Assembly (NCBI GenBank): GCA_902489645.1
Contig: CABUAW010000029.1
Span: 1 to 31,409, forward strand
Reading direction: 5' to 3'
Length of the DNA: 31,409 nt
Source: an uncultured Lachnospiraceae bacterium
GTDB lineage: Bacteria; Bacillota; Clostridia; Lachnospirales; Lachnospiraceae
A model generated the notes under the pieces. It did not search any database. It worked only from the letters and a program-made list of their open reading frames with translations, and was not told the origin of the DNA. A program made the translations under genes and the position numbers. Shown one piece after another: positions 15,397 through 23,493 of this stretch; the stretch's first letter is position 1; the number at the start of each line of letters is the position of its first letter.

Positions 15397-16050
15397 ATGA
15401 AACAAAGGGAAATTTCGGCTGCGGTTATTCGCCGTCTGCCACGATATTATCGATACTTGGGAGAATTATTGCAGAACGATGTCGTGCGTATTTCCTCCAA
15501 GGAGCTGAGCAACCGTATGCGGGTGACAGCTTCTCAGATACGGCAGGATTTAAACAATTTCGGAGGCTTCGGACAACAGGGCTACGGTTATAATGTCGAA
15601 TACCTTCATAACGAAATTGGCAAGATTCTTGGGCTGGACGTTCAGCACAACATGATTATTATTGGTGCAGGTAATCTGGGACAGGCTCTGGCAAATTATA
15701 ATTTTGAAAAAGTGGGATTTCATCTGATTGGGATTTTTGATACGAATCCCCGTCTTAAAGGCGTTTCTGTACGCGGAATCGAAATTTATATGATGGATAT
15801 GCTGGATGATTTTGTCGCGAAAAATAAAGTCGATGTCGTCACGTTGACTGTACCGAAGCGACAGGCTGTTGAAATCGGCCATCATCTGGAAAAAATTGGA
15901 ATTAAAGCCATCTGGAATTTCGCTCCGACAGATTTAAATGTGTCTGAGGATGTCTGCGTTAAAAATGTTCATTTGAATGAAAGCCTGATGACGCTTTCCT
16001 ATGAATACAGAGCGATGTATAATCAGGACGAAGAAGACAGCCGGGATTGA
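15397..16050 (+). CDS. rex: Redox-sensing transcriptional repressor Rex
   Basis: 217 residues. N-terminal winged helix (about 1-75) with the strongly conserved RISSKELSNRMRVTASQIRQ and DLNNFGGFGQQGYGYNVEYL segments, then a Rossmann domain with GAGNLG (90-95) that binds NADH or NAD+, and a C-terminal swapped helix (LMTLSYEYRAMYN). Rex binds operators when NAD+ is high and lets go when NADH rises; in clostridia it controls fermentation and NADH-reoxidising genes. AGGGTG ribosome binding site. It is the first gene of a run with acpS, nnr and alr, all closely spaced. Nnr, which repairs damaged NAD(P)H, gives that run an NAD theme. Confidence 0.95.
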   Translation: MKQREISAAVIRRLPRYYRYLGELLQNDVVRISSKELSNRMRVTASQIRQDLNNFGGFGQQGYGYNVEYLHNEIGKILGLDVQHNMIIIGAGNLGQALANYNFEKVGFHLIGIFDTNPRLKGVSVRGIEIYMMDMLDDFVAKNKVDVVTLTVPKRQAVEIGHHLEKIGIKAIWNFAPTDLNVSEDVCVKNVHLNESLMTLSYEYRAMYNQDEEDSRD

Positions 16051-16061
16051 AGTTTTAAAAA

Positions 16062-16430
16062 ATGATTATAGGAATCGGAACAGATTTAATAGAAATTGAA
16101 CGCATTAAAAAAGCCTGCGTCAAGGAGGCTTTTTTGTTGCGTTCTTTTACTTTAGAAGAACGGGCATGCATTGACGGGCGTCCCGAGCGGGCGGCGGGAA
16201 ATTTTGCGGTCAAGGAAGCGGTTTCAAAGGCTATGGGAACCGGATTCCGGGGAATTGGTTTAAATGAGATTGAAGTGCTTCGGGATGATTTTGGAAAACC
16301 TTATATAAATCTTTACGGACGGGCCGGAGAAAGAGCGATGGCTATGGGTATCCGGCGATGGCATGTGTCCATCAGCAATACGAAAACCCTGGCGGTGGCC
16401 TACGTAATCGGTGAAGGAGTGGTAGAATGA
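16062..16430 (+). CDS. acpS: Holo-[acyl-carrier-protein] synthase AcpS
   Basis: 122 residues, standard length. It transfers 4'-phosphopantetheine from CoA to Ser of apo-ACP. Visible are IGIGTDLIEIERI with Mg-binding D8 and FAVKEAVSKAMGTG with K51/E52, plus the C-terminal WHVSISNTKTLAVAYV. Start at 16062, 11 bases after rex; the ribosome binding site (TTGAAG) is weak, so translation may be coupled to rex. It overlaps the next gene by four bases. The acpS-nnr-alr order resembles the Bacillus acpS-alr-mazEF neighbourhood. Confidence 0.93.
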   Translation: MIIGIGTDLIEIERIKKACVKEAFLLRSFTLEERACIDGRPERAAGNFAVKEAVSKAMGTGFRGIGLNEIEVLRDDFGKPYINLYGRAGERAMAMGIRRWHVSISNTKTLAVAYVIGEGVVE

Positions 16431-17977
16431 AAACGGTAGTAACAGGCAGTGAAATGAAAGCGATTGACACATATACGATACAGACGCTGGAGATTCCTTC
16501 ATTGGTTCTCATGGAACGGGCGGCATTTTCCATGGTCTGCCGTATGAAAGAAGAAATTACCAGGTCGGACCGGATTCTCTGCGTCTGCGGTGCGGGAAAT
16601 AACGGAGGGGATGCGGTGGCCGTGGCCCGGATTCTTTTTGGACAGGGTTATGCCGCGTCTGTCTACATGGCGGGAAATCCGGAAAAATGGACGGAAGAAA
16701 CAAAAAAACAGATTCAGATAGCAAGAAATGTGGGGGTACCTGAATATAATGAATTAGACCTTACCCATGTCCGGGTCGTTGTGGACGGACTTTTTGGTAT
16801 TGGATTGTCGAAGGCTGTCAGGGAACCCTATCCTACGATGATAGAGAAAATAAACAATTGGCATGAGAGCGGTAACGGCCGGAAAATATGGTCTGTGGAC
16901 GTGCCCTCCGGGCTTTCTTCGGATACGGGACAGGTCCTTGGCTGTGCGGTGCGGGCCGATGCCACAGTGACTTTCGGTTATATGAAACGGGGGATGATTC
17001 TCTATCCGGGCCGGGATATTGCCGGAAAATGCTTTGTAGAGGATATCGGTTTCCCTGAAAAATCCCTGGAAATGAATCCGGCCGCAGGTTTTACCTGTGA
17101 TGTACAGGATTTTAAACAACTGCCGGAGCGAAAAAATGATTCGAATAAAGGAACTTATGGTAAAATATTAATTGTTGCAGGCAGTAAAAATATGAGCGGC
17201 GCCGCTTATTTTGCCGGACGTGCCGCTTATACGGCCGGCGCCGGTCTGGTCCGTATTCTGACGCCGGAAGCAAACCGTATGATTCTCCAGAGCCAGCTTC
17301 CCCAGGCCATGATATCTGTCTGGGAGGAAATGGACGACGCTTCGCTGGAGGAAGTATTGAATTGGGCGGACGCGCTGGTTGTCGGCCCGGGGATTGGTAC
17401 AACCTGTGAGACGGCCGAAAATATTGAAAAGATTTTTCGTAAGGCCCATTGCCCGGTGGTTTTGGATGCGGATGGCCTGAATCTTTTGGCACAACATGAA
17501 TCCTGGTATGCGCTGCTTGAAGGACATACGATAGTGACGCCCCACATGGGAGAGATGGCCCGGCTGACCGGCGAGTCGATTGCCTTGCTGAAATCTGAGC
17601 GGGCGAAAGCGGCCATGGATTATTCCCAAAAGCGGCGGTTAGTCTGCGTTTTAAAGGACAGCTCGACGGTAGTATCGGATGGCGGACAGGTCTATTTTAA
17701 CAGCACCGGAAATCATGGAATGGCCACAGGCGGTTCAGGAGATATTCTGGCCGGCATTATCGGCGCTCTTTTGGGGGCCGGGCGGTTTGGAACCGGAGAC
17801 GGTTCGGAAAGCGAATATGAAAAGCTTTTCAGGGCGGCCTATATGGGCGTGTATCTTCACGGTTGTGCCGGAGATGCGGCGGCGGCGCGTTTCAGTGCGA
17901 GGGGGATGACCAGCGTGGAGATTATTGAAGGCCTTTTGGAAGTGTTTAAGGGGCTTGAGTTGAGGAACCGAGGTTGA
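16427..17977 (+). CDS. nnr: Bifunctional NAD(P)HX epimerase / ADP-dependent NAD(P)HX dehydratase
   Basis: 516 residues, a fusion of two repair enzymes. The N-terminal YjeF_N epimerase (about 1-215) shows VCGAGNNGGDAVAVARIL (53-70) and SVDVPSGLSSDTG. The C-terminal ribokinase-like dehydratase (about 235-505) shows KGTYGKILIVAGS, VLDADGLNLL, TPHMGEMARLTG and the catalytic GNHGMATGGSGDILAGIIGALLG. It converts both epimers of hydrated NADH/NADPH back to the usable cofactor, with ADP as phosphate source. The ATGA overlap with acpS means translational coupling, and only seven bases separate it from alr. A repair enzyme for NADH in a Rex-led cluster makes sense if Rex measures intact NADH (inference). 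Confidence 0.93.
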   Translation: MKTVVTGSEMKAIDTYTIQTLEIPSLVLMERAAFSMVCRMKEEITRSDRILCVCGAGNNGGDAVAVARILFGQGYAASVYMAGNPEKWTEETKKQIQIARNVGVPEYNELDLTHVRVVVDGLFGIGLSKAVREPYPTMIEKINNWHESGNGRKIWSVDVPSGLSSDTGQVLGCAVRADATVTFGYMKRGMILYPGRDIAGKCFVEDIGFPEKSLEMNPAAGFTCDVQDFKQLPERKNDSNKGTYGKILIVAGSKNMSGAAYFAGRAAYTAGAGLVRILTPEANRMILQSQLPQAMISVWEEMDDASLEEVLNWADALVVGPGIGTTCETAENIEKIFRKAHCPVVLDADGLNLLAQHESWYALLEGHTIVTPHMGEMARLTGESIALLKSERAKAAMDYSQKRRLVCVLKDSSTVVSDGGQVYFNSTGNHGMATGGSGDILAGIIGALLGAGRFGTGDGSESEYEKLFRAAYMGVYLHGCAGDAAAARFSARGMTSVEIIEGLLEVFKGLELRNRG

Positions 17978-17984
17978 GATTGAA

Positions 17985-19163
17985 TTGAACAAGAGTGAAA
18001 CAGGCAGTATCTATCGGATTTATGCACAGATAGATTTGGATGCTTTAAAATATAATGTCGATGGAATTAAACGGTGCAAAGCCGACGGCGCCATGCTGAT
18101 GGGCGTTATCAAAGCGGACGCCTATGGTCATGGGGCGAAGGTTTTTGCCCATGAGTTGGAAGAAATGGGATTTGACTGGTTTGCCGTGGCTACGGTGGAC
18201 GAGGGCATTGAATTGCGCCGGGATGGTATTCAGAAACCGATACTGGTACTGGGTTATAGCTGCGAAGCCCAGTATCCGGACATGGTCCGGTGGCATATTA
18301 CGCCGACAATCTACAGTTATGATATGGCGAAGGCGTTTGACAGGGCCGCCGGGGCCGTCGGAAAAACTGCCGATATACATATAAAGATTGATACGGGAAT
18401 GAGCCGTATCGGCTTTCTTCCGGGAAAAGAAAGCCTGGATGAAATCAAGAAAATTTGTGGTTTAAAGAATCTTCGGATTCAGGGAATGTTTACACATTTT
18501 GCCTGTGCGGATATGCGGGATAAGACCCATGTAAACGGTCAGATTGATAAATTTCATGAAATGATTAAGGCTGTCAGGGAATGTGAAATTCCGGTGGAGA
18601 TTTTCCATTGTTCCAACAGCGCTTCCATTATGGAACTGCAGACGGAACATATGAACATGGTCCGGGCGGGAATTATCCTCTACGGGCTTTACCCTTCCCA
18701 TGAGACGGCGGAGGAACGGCTGCCGTTGAAACCGGTCATGTCGCTGTACAGCCATGTGGTGCATGTGAAGGAAGTGGAAGCGGGCGTTACGGTCGGTTAC
18801 GGAGCCACCTATGTGACGAAGGGGCCGACGAAAATTGCAACGATTCCGGTAGGGTATGCGGACGGTTATCCAAGAATACTTTCCAACCGGGCTTCGGTGT
18901 TGATTCACGGGCAGAGAGCGCCAATTATCGGAAGGGTATGTATGGACCAGTTTATGGTGGATGTGACGCATATACCGGAAGTCTTTGAGGGGGACGTGGT
19001 AACCCTGATTGGACGGGATGGTCAGGAAATGCTTTCTGTTGAAGAGATTTCCGAAATGGCCGGTTCTTTTAATTATGAATTTGTCTGCAATGTATCCCGG
19101 CGGGTACCCCGGGTCTATATAAAGAATGGGAAACCGGTGGGCATTGTCAATTATTTGCGCTGA
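17985..19163 (+). CDS. alr: Alanine racemase
   Basis: 392 residues from a TTG start at 17985; no ATG or GTG is in frame near the N-terminus, and GAGG lies at 17970-17973. PLP-dependent fold III enzyme: lysine K43 in VIKADAYGHGA forms the Schiff base, Y272 in VTVGYGATYV is the second base, and the C-terminal domain ends with SRRVPRVY. It converts L- to D-alanine for peptidoglycan. Seven bases after nnr, so co-transcribed. In many Firmicutes alr is followed by the mazE-mazF pair; here only mazF follows. The rare TTG start may keep its translation low. Confidence 0.93.
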   Translation: MNKSETGSIYRIYAQIDLDALKYNVDGIKRCKADGAMLMGVIKADAYGHGAKVFAHELEEMGFDWFAVATVDEGIELRRDGIQKPILVLGYSCEAQYPDMVRWHITPTIYSYDMAKAFDRAAGAVGKTADIHIKIDTGMSRIGFLPGKESLDEIKKICGLKNLRIQGMFTHFACADMRDKTHVNGQIDKFHEMIKAVRECEIPVEIFHCSNSASIMELQTEHMNMVRAGIILYGLYPSHETAEERLPLKPVMSLYSHVVHVKEVEAGVTVGYGATYVTKGPTKIATIPVGYADGYPRILSNRASVLIHGQRAPIIGRVCMDQFMVDVTHIPEVFEGDVVTLIGRDGQEMLSVEEISEMAGSFNYEFVCNVSRRVPRVYIKNGKPVGIVNYLR

Positions 19164-19191
19164 CGGTTGGATTTGACAGGAACCTTAAACC

Positions 19192-19248
19192 CCTGATGAA
19201 TATACTTAAGATAAATGGGAATAATTCATCTTAGAGATTTATCAGGAG
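19192..19248 (+). promoter_or_regulatory. Leader of mazF with two mutually exclusive hairpins over the ribosome binding site
   Basis: CCTGATGAAT (19192-19201) can pair over ten bases (one G:U) with ATTTATCAGG (19237-19246), which hides AGG of the AGGAG ribosome binding site (19244-19248). The same left arm can instead pair over seven bases with ATTCATC (19224-19230), which frees the site. A TTGACA (19173-19178) lies upstream but without a good -10. A switch is inference from base pairing only. Confidence 0.45.
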
Positions 19249-19258
19249 TGTGAAATGT

Positions 19259-19600
19259 GTGGTTATTAAACGCGGAGATATATTTTATGCCGATTTAAGA
19301 CCGGTCGTCGGTTCGGAACAGGGCGGGGTAAGGCCTGTTTTGATTATTCAGAATGATACCGGAAATAAGCACAGTCCGACAGTCATCTGTGCGGCAATTA
19401 CCTCACGAATGAATAAAGCAAAACTTCCGACCCATGTGGAACTGGATGCGTCCAGATATCAGCTTGTGAAGGATTCGGTTATCCTTTTGGAGCAGGTACG
19501 GACCATTGATAAGAAGCGTCTGAAAGAAAAAGTGTGCCATCTGGATGTGGAAATATTGAAAAAGGTAGACAAAGCCTTGAGTATTAGTTTAGAATTATAA
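19259..19600 (+). CDS. mazF: MazF/NdoA-type endoribonuclease toxin, without adjacent antitoxin
   Basis: 113 residues. I chose the GTG at 19259 (ten bases after AGGAG) rather than the GTG at 19250, which would sit one base from it. With this start the protein begins MVIKRGDIFYADLRPVVGSEQGGVRPV, and R25 and T48 fall exactly at the catalytic positions known from B. subtilis MazF. AKLPTHVELD, SVILLEQVRTIDKKRL and the closing helix complete the PemK/MazF fold, full length. It cleaves single-stranded mRNA at short motifs; its own specificity is unknown. The 95 bases between alr and mazF hold no antitoxin gene, unlike the Bacillus layout. It is followed after 31 bases by a CBS/CorC gene. Confidence 0.92.
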   Translation: MVIKRGDIFYADLRPVVGSEQGGVRPVLIIQNDTGNKHSPTVICAAITSRMNKAKLPTHVELDASRYQLVKDSVILLEQVRTIDKKRLKEKVCHLDVEILKKVDKALSISLEL

Positions 19601-19631
19601 GATGAATACACATGAAGGAGAAGATATAAGT

Positions 19632-20489
19632 ATGGACGAAGGTAATCCCTGGAGAAAAACTTTTGGGAAATGGTTCAGAAGTGATTCTGACGATGAAAAA
19701 CAGGAAGAAAAGATGGAAGAAGAGATTATACAGATGGTCAGCGAGGGTCATGAGCAGGGGGCAATTGACGCTCAGGAGGCCAAGATGATTAGTAATATCA
19801 TGGAATTTGATGATAAGGTCGCTTCTGAAGTGATGACCCACCGGAAGAATATTGCCGCCTTTGAGGTAGAAATGCCGTTGCGGGAGATTGCCATACGGAT
19901 GGCGGATGACCAGTATTCCAGATATCCGGTGTATGAAAAGGACGTCGATAACATTGTAGGTATTTTACATATCAAAGATGTTTTAAAATCTTTGCTGGCC
20001 TGTCCGGAGGGAAAGCCTGTCCGGGAGGTTATGCGCCGGCCCTATTATGTTCCGGAGACACAGAATATCAGCCGTCTCTTTCGGGAAATGAAAAATAAAT
20101 CCGTGCATCTGGCCATTGTCATTGATGAGTATGGTCAGACGGCCGGGGTCATTTCAATGGAAGATATTCTGGAAGAGATTGTGGGCAATATTCTGGATGA
20201 GTACGACGTGGATGAACAGTTTATCCAGGAACTGGGAGATGATACATATTTAATGAAGGGTCTGACGGAGCTTTCAGAGGTGGAAGAGCTTCTGAAAATT
20301 GAATTTGATGATGATTTCGATACGCTGAACGGGTTTCTTATATCACGGCTGGAGCATATTCCTTCGGAGGATGAAAAGGCCAGCGTATCCTACAGAGGAT
20401 ATTATTTTCAGGTCATCGGTGTGGCCGATAATACAATACAGATGGTAAAAGTATCGCCGGTTCAAAACAAGACCTTGCAAGAATCCTGA
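19632..20489 (+). CDS. CBS-pair / CorC_HlyC domain protein without membrane domain
   Basis: 285 residues from the ATG at 19632, supported by AAGGAG at 19615-19620; an earlier in-frame ATG (19602) has no site. Layout: a charged N-terminus (DSDDEKQEEKMEEEI), an acidic cap with MISNIMEFDDKVASEVMTHR, two CBS domains (about 65-190, ending VIDEYGQTAGVISMEDILEEIVGNILDE), and a C-terminal CorC_HlyC domain (about 205-275, with FDDDFDTLNGFLISRL). Full-length CNNM/HlyC transporters begin with a DUF21 membrane domain that is absent, as in E. coli CorC. CorC-like proteins are tied to Mg2+/Co2+ homeostasis; old 'hemolysin' labels are doubtful. Probably co-transcribed with mazF. Confidence 0.88.
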   Translation: MDEGNPWRKTFGKWFRSDSDDEKQEEKMEEEIIQMVSEGHEQGAIDAQEAKMISNIMEFDDKVASEVMTHRKNIAAFEVEMPLREIAIRMADDQYSRYPVYEKDVDNIVGILHIKDVLKSLLACPEGKPVREVMRRPYYVPETQNISRLFREMKNKSVHLAIVIDEYGQTAGVISMEDILEEIVGNILDEYDVDEQFIQELGDDTYLMKGLTELSEVEELLKIEFDDDFDTLNGFLISRLEHIPSEDEKASVSYRGYYFQVIGVADNTIQMVKVSPVQNKTLQES

Positions 20490-20503
20490 ATGAATGATAG
20501 AAT
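20475..20503 (+). promoter_or_regulatory. Sigma-A promoter of yebC
   Basis: TTGCAA (20475-20480), 17 bases, TAGAAT (20498-20503). The -35 lies inside the end of the preceding gene. Confidence 0.6.
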
Positions 20504-20548
20504 ATTAAAGTTAGAAACGAATTATAGAAAAAGATAAGGAGTGTTATT

Positions 20549-21277
20549 ATGTCAGGACATTCAAAGTTCGCCAACATAAAACATAAAAAAGAGAAGAACG
20601 ATGCCGCAAAGGGTAAGATTTTTACGATTATTGGCCGTGAAATTGCCGTAGCCGTTAAAGAAGGCGGGGCAGACCCGGCAAATAACAGCCGTCTGCGCGA
20701 TGTCATTGCCAAAGCAAAGGCCAACAACATGCCGAATGACACCATCGAAAGAGGTATTAAACGTGCTGCCGGAGATGATGGTTCTGTAAACTATGAGAAT
20801 GTTACATACGAAGGATATGGCCCGGGCGGTATTGCGATTATTGTTGAAACATTGACGGATAACCGGAATCGTACAGCTTCCAATGTCCGCAACGCATTTA
20901 CAAAGGGCGGCGGTTCTGTTGGTACGATGGGCTGCGTTTCCTTTATGTTTGATAAAAAAGGTTTGATTATTGTCGATAAAGAAGAATGTGACATGGATGC
21001 GGACGACCTGATGATGCTTGCACTGGATGCCGGCGCAGAGGATTTTGCCGACGAAGAGGACAGCTTTGAGATTACGACCGCACCGGAGGATTTCAGCGCT
21101 GTGCGTGAAAATCTTGAAAAGGAAGGAATTTCGATGGCTTCCGCCGAAGTGACGATGATTCCGCAGACATGGGGAACATTATCAAGTGACGAGGATATTA
21201 AGAAGATGAATCGTATCCTGGATTTGCTGGATGACGACGATGATGTACAGAACGTCTACCACAACTGGGATGAATAA
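20549..21277 (+). CDS. yebC: YebC/PmpR-family protein
   Basis: 242 residues, AAGGAG at 20535-20540. The N-terminus MSGHSKFANIKHKKEKNDAAKGKIF is the family signature. It is followed by NNSRLRDVIAKAKANNMPNDTIERGIKRA, YEGYGPGGIAIIVETLTDNRNRT, NAFTKGGGSVGTMGCVSFMFDKKG and the acidic C-terminal domain. The full three-domain architecture and length are normal. Long annotated as a transcriptional regulator; work on related proteins shows a translation role, helping ribosomes through proline-rich stalls. Cytoplasmic. It has its own promoter and a weak hairpin behind it. Confidence 0.95.
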   Translation: MSGHSKFANIKHKKEKNDAAKGKIFTIIGREIAVAVKEGGADPANNSRLRDVIAKAKANNMPNDTIERGIKRAAGDDGSVNYENVTYEGYGPGGIAIIVETLTDNRNRTASNVRNAFTKGGGSVGTMGCVSFMFDKKGLIIVDKEECDMDADDLMMLALDAGAEDFADEEDSFEITTAPEDFSAVRENLEKEGISMASAEVTMIPQTWGTLSSDEDIKKMNRILDLLDDDDDVQNVYHNWDE

Positions 21278-21282
21278 TTTGT

Positions 21283-21326
21283 AAGGACAGGGCAAAAGGG
21301 CATTTGAAAATTTCAAGTGTCCTTTT
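21283..21326 (+). terminator. Weak terminator-like hairpin after yebC
   Basis: AAGGACA (21283-21289) and TGTCCTT (21318-21324) enclose an inner TTGAAA/TTTCAA hairpin, followed by TTTTAT. The outer stem is interrupted, so termination may be partial and proC may be read through. Confidence 0.4.
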
Positions 21327-21374
21327 ATGTTATATGGACTGTCATTTTGTGGCAGGAGGATAAGGAGGACAGAC

Positions 21375-22169
21375 ATGAAGACATTAGGCTTTATAGGAAT
21401 GGGAAATATGGGACAGGCCATGTTAAAGGGCTGCTTAAATGTATTTTCGCCGGAAGAATTGGTATTTACCGCACTTTTGGAAAAGGAATGCCAGGCGGTC
21501 AGCGAAAAAACCGGCGTGGATTATGTGATGGATGCCGTCGCCTGTGCGTCCGGCGTAAAATATCTGGTACTGGCTATTAAGCCGCAGGTTTATCCGGAAA
21601 TATTAAAAAAATTATCCGGGAAAATCCGTGAAGAACAAATTGTGATTTCAATTGCGCCAAGCTACTCTATTGCCCAGGTCAAGGAAGGACTGGGAGATAA
21701 GGTTCGGGTTGTGCGGGCTATGCCGAATACACCGGCGATGGTTGGGGAAGGTATGAGCGGCGTCTGCTTTTCCGGGGATGTCTACAGTGATGAAGAACGG
21801 CAGATGATTCAGACCTTCTTTTCGTCCTTTGGAAAGATGGAGGTAGTTCCTGAAAATCTGATAAATGCGGTGACGGTAGCCAGCGGCAGCTCACCGGCCT
21901 TTGTCTACATGTTTATTGAGGCTCTGGCGGACAGCGCGGTAAAGTATGGTATGCCGAGAGACAAGGCCTATACTTTTGCGGCCCAGTCCGTGCTTGGCTC
22001 TGCGAAAATGGTACTTGAAACGGGAGAGCATCCCGGAAAGTTAAAGGATAATGTCTGCTCTCCGGGAGGAACGACAATAGAGGGCGTTGCGGTGCTGGAG
22101 GCCAGGGGCATGCGAAGCGCCGTCATTGAGGCGGCTTCCGCGGTATTTGATAAATGTAACCGGATGTAA
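21375..22169 (+). CDS. proC: Pyrroline-5-carboxylate reductase
   Basis: 264 residues from the ATG at 21375, fixed by AAGGAGG at 21362-21368 (a longer frame from 21327 has no site). N-terminal Rossmann motif GFIGMGNMGQAM (5-16) for NAD(P)H. ProC signature in the C-terminal half: VASGSSPAFVYMFIEALADSAVKYGMPR, then ETGEHPGKLKDNVCSPGGTTIEGVAVLE. It makes L-proline, the last step from glutamate. It is followed after 45 bases by the ADP-ribose pyrophosphatase gene, probably the same transcript. Confidence 0.95.
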   Translation: MKTLGFIGMGNMGQAMLKGCLNVFSPEELVFTALLEKECQAVSEKTGVDYVMDAVACASGVKYLVLAIKPQVYPEILKKLSGKIREEQIVISIAPSYSIAQVKEGLGDKVRVVRAMPNTPAMVGEGMSGVCFSGDVYSDEERQMIQTFFSSFGKMEVVPENLINAVTVASGSSPAFVYMFIEALADSAVKYGMPRDKAYTFAAQSVLGSAKMVLETGEHPGKLKDNVCSPGGTTIEGVAVLEARGMRSAVIEAASAVFDKCNRM

Positions 22170-22214
22170 AAAGATGAAAGCAGATTAGGAAAATGGGGAA
22201 AGGCGGCAAAATAT

Positions 22215-22751
22215 ATGGAAGAATGTAAACGGATTCGGAGAGAATTGATGCACCGCGGCGTTATCGTGGATTTTTATAAGGACACGATGCGGATGCCAAA
22301 TGGCCATGAGGTAGATTGGGATTTGATTTCGCATAAAGGGGCGGCGGCCGTTGTCGCCGTAAAGAAGGACGGACGTTTGTTTATGGTCCGGCAGTATCGG
22401 AATCCATTGGAACGGATGACGCTGGAGCTTCCGGCCGGAGCTTTAAATTTCAGGGAAGAACCGCCGGAAGTCTGTGCCCGCCGGGAATTGGAAGAGGAAA
22501 CCGGCTATATGGCCGGAAAGATGGAGCATCTGGTGGACATTTTTACAACAGTCGCTTTTTGTGACGAGAAAATTTCCATTTATGTGGCCTCCGATTTGAA
22601 ACCAACGAGGCAGCATTTGGATGAGGATGAGTTTTTGGATGTATTCACTTATCCGGTGGAAGAACTGATACAGATGATTTATGACGGAAAGATTCAGGAC
22701 AGTAAAACAATTTGCGGCCTGATGACATACTATCAAAAATATTGCAAATAG
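22215..22751 (+). CDS. nudF: ADP-ribose pyrophosphatase-type Nudix hydrolase
   Basis: 178 residues, AAAGGCGG upstream. Typical NudF layout: an N-terminal beta-domain with RGVIVDFYKDTMRMPNG, then VRQYRNPLERMTLELPAG leading into the Nudix box. The box runs G75 to Y98 (RELEEETGY at 90-98) and has one extra residue between the first Gly and Glu compared with the standard GX5E spacing. TTVAFCDEKISIYVA follows, near 111-125. It splits ADP-ribose (and similar nucleotides) to AMP and ribose-5-phosphate, clearing a toxic NAD breakdown product. In Bacillus nudF also lies before spoIIM and xerD. Confidence 0.88.
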   Translation: MEECKRIRRELMHRGVIVDFYKDTMRMPNGHEVDWDLISHKGAAAVVAVKKDGRLFMVRQYRNPLERMTLELPAGALNFREEPPEVCARRELEEETGYMAGKMEHLVDIFTTVAFCDEKISIYVASDLKPTRQHLDEDEFLDVFTYPVEELIQMIYDGKIQDSKTICGLMTYYQKYCK

Positions 22752-22754
22752 GCA

Positions 22755-22783
22755 TTATATATCCTCCGGCTTGTTCATATAAT
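22755..22783 (+). promoter_or_regulatory. Candidate sigma-E-type promoter of the spoIIM-like gene
   Basis: TTATATA (22755-22761), 14 bases, CATATAAT (22776-22783): close to kmATATT / CATACAnT. The same bases contain TATAAT, so a sigma-A site with a poor -35 is the alternative. Confidence 0.4.
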
Positions 22784-22840
22784 GATTTATAGAATAGGTC
22801 GGGGGATGATTTTATTTATAGGGACAAATATAAAACAAGG

Positions 22841-23365
22841 GTGTGGCTCCTTTTGATTTTATTCGGCGTTGTCATGGGGACTTTGCTTTTAAATGTCACG
22901 ATGGGATTTTGGGGGACGGCGCTGACGGAACAGGTGGAACAATACCATCGGCTGATTCAAAATCAACTGGAACCGTCGCTGGGATTATTTATCCGGCTGT
23001 GCTTTTACCGGATTGGTATTGTGATTGTTCTGATGGCCTGCATCCGTCTGACAGGAAATTATTATATTTTATATCCCGTGGTTTTTCTTATGAGCCTGTC
23101 TTTCGGATATACATTGTCACTGCTCAGTTTTCGTTACGGCTTCCGGGGAATTTTATGTATGCTGGCCTACTTATGTCCGCAATATTTTATCTATATTCCA
23201 CTGTTTACAACGGTTCTGAGAGAAGTGTCATCCCAAATGGACAGGGCATTTCCGGGGAGTTTTAGACGCTCAGTGGTAATTTTTGCGATAATTACCGTCG
23301 GTTGTGGTGCCGAGAGCTATATAAATCCCTGGATTCTCAAATTTATTTTAAAAAATTTTTTGTGA
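22841..23365 (+). CDS. Stage II sporulation protein M-like membrane protein (start uncertain)
   Basis: At least 174 residues, with about five hydrophobic segments (LLLILFGVVMGTLLLNV; FYRIGIVIVLMACI; ILYPVVFLMSLSFGYTLSLL; CMLAYLCPQYFIYIPLF; VVIFAIITVGCG). AYLCPQYFIYIP and GAESYINPWIL resemble conserved SpoIIM segments. The place between nudF and xerD matches Bacillus. SpoIIM belongs to the DMP complex that drives engulfment in the mother cell. The GTG at 22841 is the first standard start, but has no well-placed ribosome binding site, and the open frame runs back to 22793 with a plausible cytoplasmic stretch (IYRDKYKTR). The true start is probably upstream: ATG at 22806 is out of frame by one base, and ATT at 22814 is in frame. 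Confidence 0.7.
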   Translation: MWLLLILFGVVMGTLLLNVTMGFWGTALTEQVEQYHRLIQNQLEPSLGLFIRLCFYRIGIVIVLMACIRLTGNYYILYPVVFLMSLSFGYTLSLLSFRYGFRGILCMLAYLCPQYFIYIPLFTTVLREVSSQMDRAFPGSFRRSVVIFAIITVGCGAESYINPWILKFILKNFL

Positions 23366-23464
23366 AGGAAATCAATATATTGGGCAGATACTATGTAAAC
23401 AAACCGTATCTTGTATTTTGTTACAAAAATGAGAATTTACGTAATATTTTCGTAAAAAATGTAT

Positions 23465-23493
23465 TTGATTTTCTGAACAATTGTGATTATAAT
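23465..23493 (+). promoter_or_regulatory. Sigma-A promoter of xerD
   Basis: TTGATT (23465-23470), 17 bases, TATAAT (23488-23493), about 35 bases before the start codon. Confidence 0.75.
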
